Assembly: GCF_000421145.1 (NCBI RefSeq) | Contig: NZ_ATWH01000004.1 | Span: forward strand, 124,001-188,000 | DNA from: Glaciibacter superstes DSM 21135 | Lineage (GTDB): Bacteria; Actinomycetota; Actinomycetes; Actinomycetales; Microbacteriaceae | DNA length: 64,000 nucleotides | Reading direction: 5' to 3' | Shown: positions 60,401 through 64,000 of the stretch, piece by piece | How positions within the stretch are numbered: position 1 is the stretch's first letter | Layout: the number at the start of each line of letters is the position of its first letter | Program-made: the position numbers and the translations under genes | Notes under the pieces: model-generated | What the model was told of the DNA's origin: nothing | The model's database searches: none | Seen by the model: the letters and a program-made list of their open reading frames with translations, nothing else

Positions 60401-63400
60401 GGTGTTGCAGAGGATGCCACGTTCGTACCGCCGGTTGCGACATCGCCGAGTACGACGATGTCCTTCGTGCTGGTCAGCTCACCGTCTGTCGCGGTGAGCC
60501 CGAGCGTGTACTCGCCTGCGGTCGTGAACCGGGCGATGGTCGTCGCAGAGGATGGGTCGTCGAAAACGGCGACGCCATCCTGCGGCGCGGAGACGACCGA
60601 CCACTCGCTAACGAGCGCGTCGCCCGGGAGCCCGTCATCTTTGACCGTGCCGATCAGGCGCGCCTGACCAGACGCAACGAACCCGGAGTCACGCCAGGCG
60701 CCGACGTGGGGTGCCTGGTTGGTCGATGCCGGCGCTTCGACGCCGGTGTTGAACACCTGCACTTCCTTGATTCCCGTCGTGGACCCGGCGGCGTGTGTCG
60801 ACGTGACACGTACCTTGCTGGCCGTGACCGCCGGAAACTGCGCCCGGTTGAAGTTACCTTGCGGGTAGACCGGCGTTCGCGCCTGGGCCGGGATCGGTGC
60901 CCAGTCAGAACCGTCGAAATACTCGAGTGTGTAGACGGACGGCTCCGCATAGCCCTGCACGGTCGCCGTCGACGACGACGTGTAAAAGTACGTGCGGATG
61001 TCATCGATCGGCTGCGGGGAACCGAGATCGATCTCGAGGCTGTCCGTGGCATTCGGCGACCCGGCCGAGCCCCAGAATGGTTCGTTGATCGTTGTGCCGT
61101 TCACGGCTCCTGCTGGTGCACGGCCATCTGCCGAGAACGTGGCCGTCGCCGTCTTTCCTGCCGCGAGGTTCTGTGAACCGACGCTGGCAGGGTCGATGTC
61201 GGCACCGGCCTTGGAGAACAGGTCGACGACACGGTCGGATGCCGCAAAGCTCACGTCTTCCGGTGCGTCGACGGTTGCCGTCGTGCTGGTGCTGACAGTC
61301 ACATCTGACGGTGCTTCGACCTCCCCCGTTGCCGGGTCGTAGACCACGTGGGCCAACTGGTCGACGGTGAAGGCGAGCTCGCCGTCGAGGAACACGGAGT
61401 AGCCCTCAGGGACAGCGTCGCCGTAATACCGTTCGCCGCCCGGCTGGTCCCAGGTGATCGTCAGGTCCTTGTCACGGTATTTGATGTTGTTCGCCGTGAA
61501 GTGGTCCCAGTCGATGTCGACGGGGTCGAGTTCGACCTTGCCGTCACTGCGCGGGCGCAGGCCCATCGCATCCTCGATCATGGTGAAGTTCGTCGCCCCG
61601 AGGATCGTGTGGTGGATCCAGGAGCGGTAGCCGATGTTCTGCGGATCGGCCGACCCGTCAGACCAGAACTCGTTCTGGTCTGGCAGACGGTTGTCACCGT
61701 CGTTCTCGTAATGCGACCAGGCGTTCCAGTAGAGGAGTTTTTTGTACCACTCGGCGTCGATGTACTCGGTCGGGTAGTCCCGGAGCACACTCGAGAGCAT
61801 GCGGAACGTCACCGTGGAGTTGATGACGGAGAAGTTGTTGCTTCCCGGTCCGCCGTACTCGGCCTGGTCTGCCTGGTTCGCCGTGTAGAACGGGAAGATC
61901 GGGTACTCGTCGTCGTCCGCGAACAGGCGGAGCGCCTCGGTGTAGTCGTCGTTGTAGTCGTCGTCTCCCGGCTTCGGCATCAGGCCGACGCTGAACGGGT
62001 AGTAGTTGTTGATCTCCTTCCACTTGGCCAGCTGACCGTCACTGGTGAAGCGGTGCTTCAGGAGGTTCTCGTCTGAATCCCAGAGGAGCTCGACGACCTT
62101 GTCCTTGATGTTCTGCGCGAACGCGTCCATCTCATCGGCTTTCGCCGTGTCGCCGGCGAGCCGATACGCCTCTGCCGACGCCTTCGCATTCGAGTACAGG
62201 TAGGCGTTCTCCGCCCGGTCCATGGAGGCGTTCGGGCGCTCGTGGAACGACACCGCATCGGCGTCGTTTCCGGTCATCGCACCCCAGTTGTAGTCGATGA
62301 GCCCGCTGTCGTCTGTGTCGTAGGCGTCGATGAGGCCCTTGACGTCGTACTCGGCGTACTCCGCAAGGTTCTGGGCGATCGCCGGCGGTCCGCCGTGCAA
62401 CTGGTAGGAGCGCCAGCCGGCCTCTGAGATGTACTGCGTGTAGCTGTTGCTCCAGTTGGCCGGGTCACCCGGGTTGTCGACGTATTTGTAGCTCTTCGAC
62501 GTCTCGCCTGCCGATACCCATGGGCCATAGGAGTAAATGGGGTCCCTGAAGTACTTGAGGTCGTCGATGAACATGCCGGCGGTTAGCACGATGGCGTTGT
62601 TGTAGCCGAGAACACCCTCCATCGAAGTCGGGAACTGGTAGTCGTTGCCAGGGATGTTCGCATCGAGGAAGTTGAACCGCATCAGCCACCAGCGGTAGAA
62701 CAGCGTCTTGTCAATGTTGTCCTCAGGGGTGTCGAGGTACGGCACGTTGTCTGCCCACCACGCGTTGTACGCGGTGACGTGCGCGGTGTACGCCTCGACC
62801 GGTGCCGTCGCCCTGATCGCGTCGTACTCTGTGCGCGACTCTGCGATCTCCGACGTGACAAAACCGAGCTGCACCTTCGTGGAGGCCGACCCGCCTGCCG
62901 GCACGTCGAGCGTCGCCGTGAGGCTTCCGCCATCGGGTACGAAGCCGTCGCCGGAGAAGCGCGGGAAGATCGTGGTCAGCTTGTTGAACGCCGTAACTGC
63001 ACCGGTCAGTTCTTCGCCCTCGACAATCGACGCGTACGGCGACGTGGCCCGGAGCTTCACGCTTCTCGCGGCATCCGTCGACACCACATCGAGATCGGTG
63101 ACCGCGACGTTGGCGTCTGTGATGTACTTCGTCTGGATGACCTGGATGCCGCGTGCAGCGTTGTTGTGCACGCTGCGCCAATAGCTTGGGGTCTGCTTGC
63201 GTGCCGCGGTGTCTTCCGTCAGCGAGACGGCTTCACCGTCGACGGATGCCGTGATCGAGTATGCACCGCGGTTGTCGATCGACTCCCAATAGGCGACCTG
63301 GCCCCCGAAGCCGAGGGTGGCAGGGGAGTGCTCCTTCATGAACACGGCACGACCCCTGGTGAACAGCCACTGGTTGTTGTCACCGTGGCTGCCGTCTGTA

Positions 63401-63699
63401 CCGGTGCGAGCGAGCATCTCGTCGAACCAGAAGTCATTGTCAGTCGTCGCACCCGCGCCCTGCGCGACATCTTCGTCGAAGATCGCCTGCAGTTGACTGT
63501 GCGGGTTGTAATCGACTCCAGTGGCGGGAACCGGATTCTCGCTGCCGGTGAAGACCGGATACCCGACGTCCTCGTTCGGAGTCGCAACTGCGGGCGACGA
63601 CATCAGGAGGGAACCGGTCACCGCCGCTGTCAACCCGATTGCCAGTGCGGACCGCAGTCCGCGAGCCTTGTGTGCGGTCCTCGTGTACTTCAACGCCAC
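57472..63699 (-). CDS. 2075-residue wall-anchored glycoside hydrolase-like protein, MGH1-like (alpha/alpha)6 barrel
   Basis: Order: signal peptide (to about 40); an N-terminal beta-sandwich (about 45-320); an (alpha/alpha)6-barrel region resembling MGH1-like/GH63-clan catalytic domains (about 325-790), with conserved-looking acidic blocks NFLDANIPGNDYQFPTSMEG, FHERPNASMDRAENAYLYS and RLPDQNEFWSDGSADPQNIGYRSW; a discoidin module (about 840-985); a PKD/Ig-like module; a second discoidin-like module (about 1091-1245); two Big_4 modules; OmpL47-like repeats; a third discoidin-like module (about 1581-1720); more repeats; a (TDP)n linker (about 1912-1930); and IASTG (about 2033) with helix and basic tail. 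I cannot name a GH family or pick the catalytic pair with confidence. First gene of an operon with the GH43 enzyme. Confidence 0.85.
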   Translation of the reverse strand: MALKYTRTAHKARGLRSALAIGLTAAVTGSLLMSSPAVATPNEDVGYPVFTGSENPVPATGVDYNPHSQLQAIFDEDVAQGAGATTDNDFWFDEMLARTGTDGSHGDNNQWLFTRGRAVFMKEHSPATLGFGGQVAYWESIDNRGAYSITASVDGEAVSLTEDTAARKQTPSYWRSVHNNAARGIQVIQTKYITDANVAVTDLDVVSTDAARSVKLRATSPYASIVEGEELTGAVTAFNKLTTIFPRFSGDGFVPDGGSLTATLDVPAGGSASTKVQLGFVTSEIAESRTEYDAIRATAPVEAYTAHVTAYNAWWADNVPYLDTPEDNIDKTLFYRWWLMRFNFLDANIPGNDYQFPTSMEGVLGYNNAIVLTAGMFIDDLKYFRDPIYSYGPWVSAGETSKSYKYVDNPGDPANWSNSYTQYISEAGWRSYQLHGGPPAIAQNLAEYAEYDVKGLIDAYDTDDSGLIDYNWGAMTGNDADAVSFHERPNASMDRAENAYLYSNAKASAEAYRLAGDTAKADEMDAFAQNIKDKVVELLWDSDENLLKHRFTSDGQLAKWKEINNYYPFSVGLMPKPGDDDYNDDYTEALRLFADDDEYPIFPFYTANQADQAEYGGPGSNNFSVINSTVTFRMLSSVLRDYPTEYIDAEWYKKLLYWNAWSHYENDGDNRLPDQNEFWSDGSADPQNIGYRSWIHHTILGATNFTMIEDAMGLRPRSDGKVELDPVDIDWDHFTANNIKYRDKDLTITWDQPGGERYYGDAVPEGYSVFLDGELAFTVDQLAHVVYDPATGEVEAPSDVTVSTSTTATVDAPEDVSFAASDRVVDLFSKAGADIDPASVGSQNLAAGKTATATFSADGRAPAGAVNGTTINEPFWGSAGSPNATDSLEIDLGSPQPIDDIRTYFYTSSSTATVQGYAEPSVYTLEYFDGSDWAPIPAQARTPVYPQGNFNRAQFPAVTASKVRVTSTHAAGSTTGIKEVQVFNTGVEAPASTNQAPHVGAWRDSGFVASGQARLIGTVKDDGLPGDALVSEWSVVSAPQDGVAVFDDPSSATTIARFTTAGEYTLGLTATDGELTSTKDIVVLGDVATGGTNVASSATPTGEFTAGWNDVNAVNNGTILHSGGAQTELWGTWSGERPATRWLQYDWQNPVRVGSMSVSFWGDQGNNAASGAGVNIPKSWKAQYWDGATWVDVENPEEYGIERTEPNSVTFDAVSTTKLRLILSAAGPGTGGEPYAGVAVSEWEVFAVAPDSIEPIDVRTGVDEVPVLPTTVTGVFSDGSRAQLPVAWPPIAAEQVAAEGSFPVLGIVDGSPLPATATVWVRATPPGQINTVDPVAVTTSAGVAPQLPGTVTVQYNDGSRSSGIPVAWEDIDPADYATDGSFTVAGTVENSPVGAVATVNVGSGGPGGEDTTKPVVTLQPDASVPASGWYTADVSITVSATDNADPAPMIEVGVDGGEWSTYTDIVVSGDGDHTVRVRATDAAGNVSSEKELAFKIDATAPVVTPVPDAVARTVKATASDTLSGLESIEYRVADATEWTPYTRSVLVGLGETTVTFRASDAAGNVSQEVQVVVPETDGNHRRNVALLATPTASVTAGWNSVAGLNDDVAPTASGDVTPNDNVNVWGAWPEIGQQWVQYDWTEPVTVDESGLYFVENLDEAGIGIAVPSKWKLQWWDADAGTDGEWANVAGASAYGTEVDTFNSVTFDEVTTTRLRAVLEARGEVSGEGSLGIKEWQVFEASAVDVPDVEAPLLATAVDPLAPSGGWYTADVTVTATAVDNRDGLPVIEVKAGDGEWAAYADPVVIDSDAVHSLQFRATDAAGNVSEVQAVEVKRDTAPPSASASADANTRQVRIEAEDLLSGVTSIEYRVRAGDWVGYTAPFTVGDEAQTVDFRATDVAGNVSAAGEIEIAVNPTDPTDPTDPTDPTDPGEPSGQLTGNEVVTIGVSRVAPGGQLPITVTGAQPGAVFRVELHSEPAVLGNLTVGEDGSATGTFTIPYSTSAGEHRVVLVLPDATLEATITVVPAGVSSPDVIASTGVADGTASAGWLAVLALLAGLVLTAVTIRVHGRRAMVKR

Positions 63700-63771
63700 C
63701 AGTTCATACCTCTCGCCATTGAGCCAGACACTCTTGCTGAGGAACGTTACCGATGCCGTGATGTTTTACGC

Positions 63772-63801
63772 AAGCCTTTTCGGAATGTTTCGGAAATGTC
63801 C
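63772..63801. promoter_or_regulatory. Candidate operator upstream of the giant hydrolase
   Basis: On the minus strand ACATTTCCGAAACATTCCGA continues into AAAGGCTTGCG: two direct CATT(T)CCGAAA copies, the second joined to an AAGGCTT segment that resembles TTTCCGAAAAAGGTTTT at 37258-37272 (minus strand). It is 70-100 bases upstream of the hydrolase start, and a TATAGC box lies just beyond. Confidence 0.4.
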
Positions 63802-63934
63802 GCGCTATAGCCCTGCTTTCGGCCTGGATTGGGCGAAAACCAGGGATACATACTTTTCTCGTACTGCTCACTGCCGCTGCGTGGGCAGCGCAATGCGACG
63901 ACGGGGCGCCCACCGGGGTAGCGTTGGAGCCGCC

Positions 63935-64000
63935 ATGTCAAACAAACTCACGCCGCATCCGGGCGTTCCGATCGAAAGCCCGACCGACGAACGCATCAAG
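63935..64000 (+). CDS. Start of an unidentified gene, cut by window edge
   Basis: ATG 63935 has GGAG 5 bases upstream and the frame stays open to the edge: MSNKLTPHPGVPIESPTDERIK. It is divergent from the giant hydrolase and so belongs to whatever lies right of the island. Twenty-two residues are too few to recognise a family. Confidence 0.55.
   Translation, partial: MSNKLTPHPGVPIESPTDERIK

Overview
The window is high-GC DNA with short intergenic gaps, GTG starts and many 4-base ATGA overlaps. Gene content (aceA/aceB next to a RamB-like regulator, tRNA-Trp-secE-nusG-rplK-rplA, PspC/LuxR-type two-component genes, LAxTG-type cell-wall sorting signals, MaoC pair next to murB) points to a Gram-positive actinobacterium, most likely Microbacteriaceae or a close relative. 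That placement is inference from gene content. I see no insertion sequence, integrase, CRISPR array or rRNA.

Left part (1-19.6 kb), housekeeping and metabolism: the 3' end of an AAA ATPase; a YqaJ-type nuclease; an EamA exporter and NAD(P)-binding protein divergent from a MarR regulator across a symmetric operator region; a Pr6Pr membrane protein; a quinone-oxidoreductase-like enzyme; a GNAT acetyltransferase; and the glyoxylate shunt (aceA-aceB) divergent from a RamB-like regulator. Then comes a decayed signalling locus in which an intact FHA protein is flanked by N-terminal stubs of a Ser/Thr kinase and a PP2C phosphatase. It is followed by an amine oxidase-like flavoprotein, an M28 aminopeptidase, a short chimeric gene (MarR N-half joined in frame to the C-terminal part of an A/V-type ATPase B subunit), an acyl-CoA dehydrogenase, a succinate-semialdehyde-type dehydrogenase and a VOC protein.

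Middle part (19.7-36 kb), conserved core: rplA, rplK, nusG, secE, tRNA-Trp, an aspartate-type aminotransferase, an ABC-2 exporter with its two-component system, a second (PspC-linked) two-component system, murB and the two-gene MaoC dehydratase. Three copies of a palindromic intergenic repeat family lie at 14.1, 24.1 and 35.5 kb.

Right part (36-64 kb), a carbohydrate-utilisation island that looks dedicated to arabinofuranosides. Unit A: LacI regulator, divergent from a solute-binding lipoprotein, two permeases and a cytoplasmic GH127 beta-L-arabinofuranosidase. Unit B: a Tat-exported GH127/GH146-type enzyme and a translation-coupled, non-catalytic, wall-anchored binding protein, divergent from a YtfQ-YtfR-YtfT-YjfF-type furanose importer and a second LacI regulator; a 16-base perfect palindromic operator and an imperfect copy lie between. 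Unit C: a 2075-residue (alpha/alpha)6 glycoside hydrolase-like protein and a 1342-residue GH43 enzyme, coupled by ATGA, both with many binding/Ig-like modules and sorting signals. A plausible scheme (inference) is that wall-anchored and secreted enzymes cut arabinose-decorated plant glycans, furanose sugar enters by the YtfQRT-YjfF system, short oligosaccharides enter by the unit A transporter, and GH127 finishes them inside.
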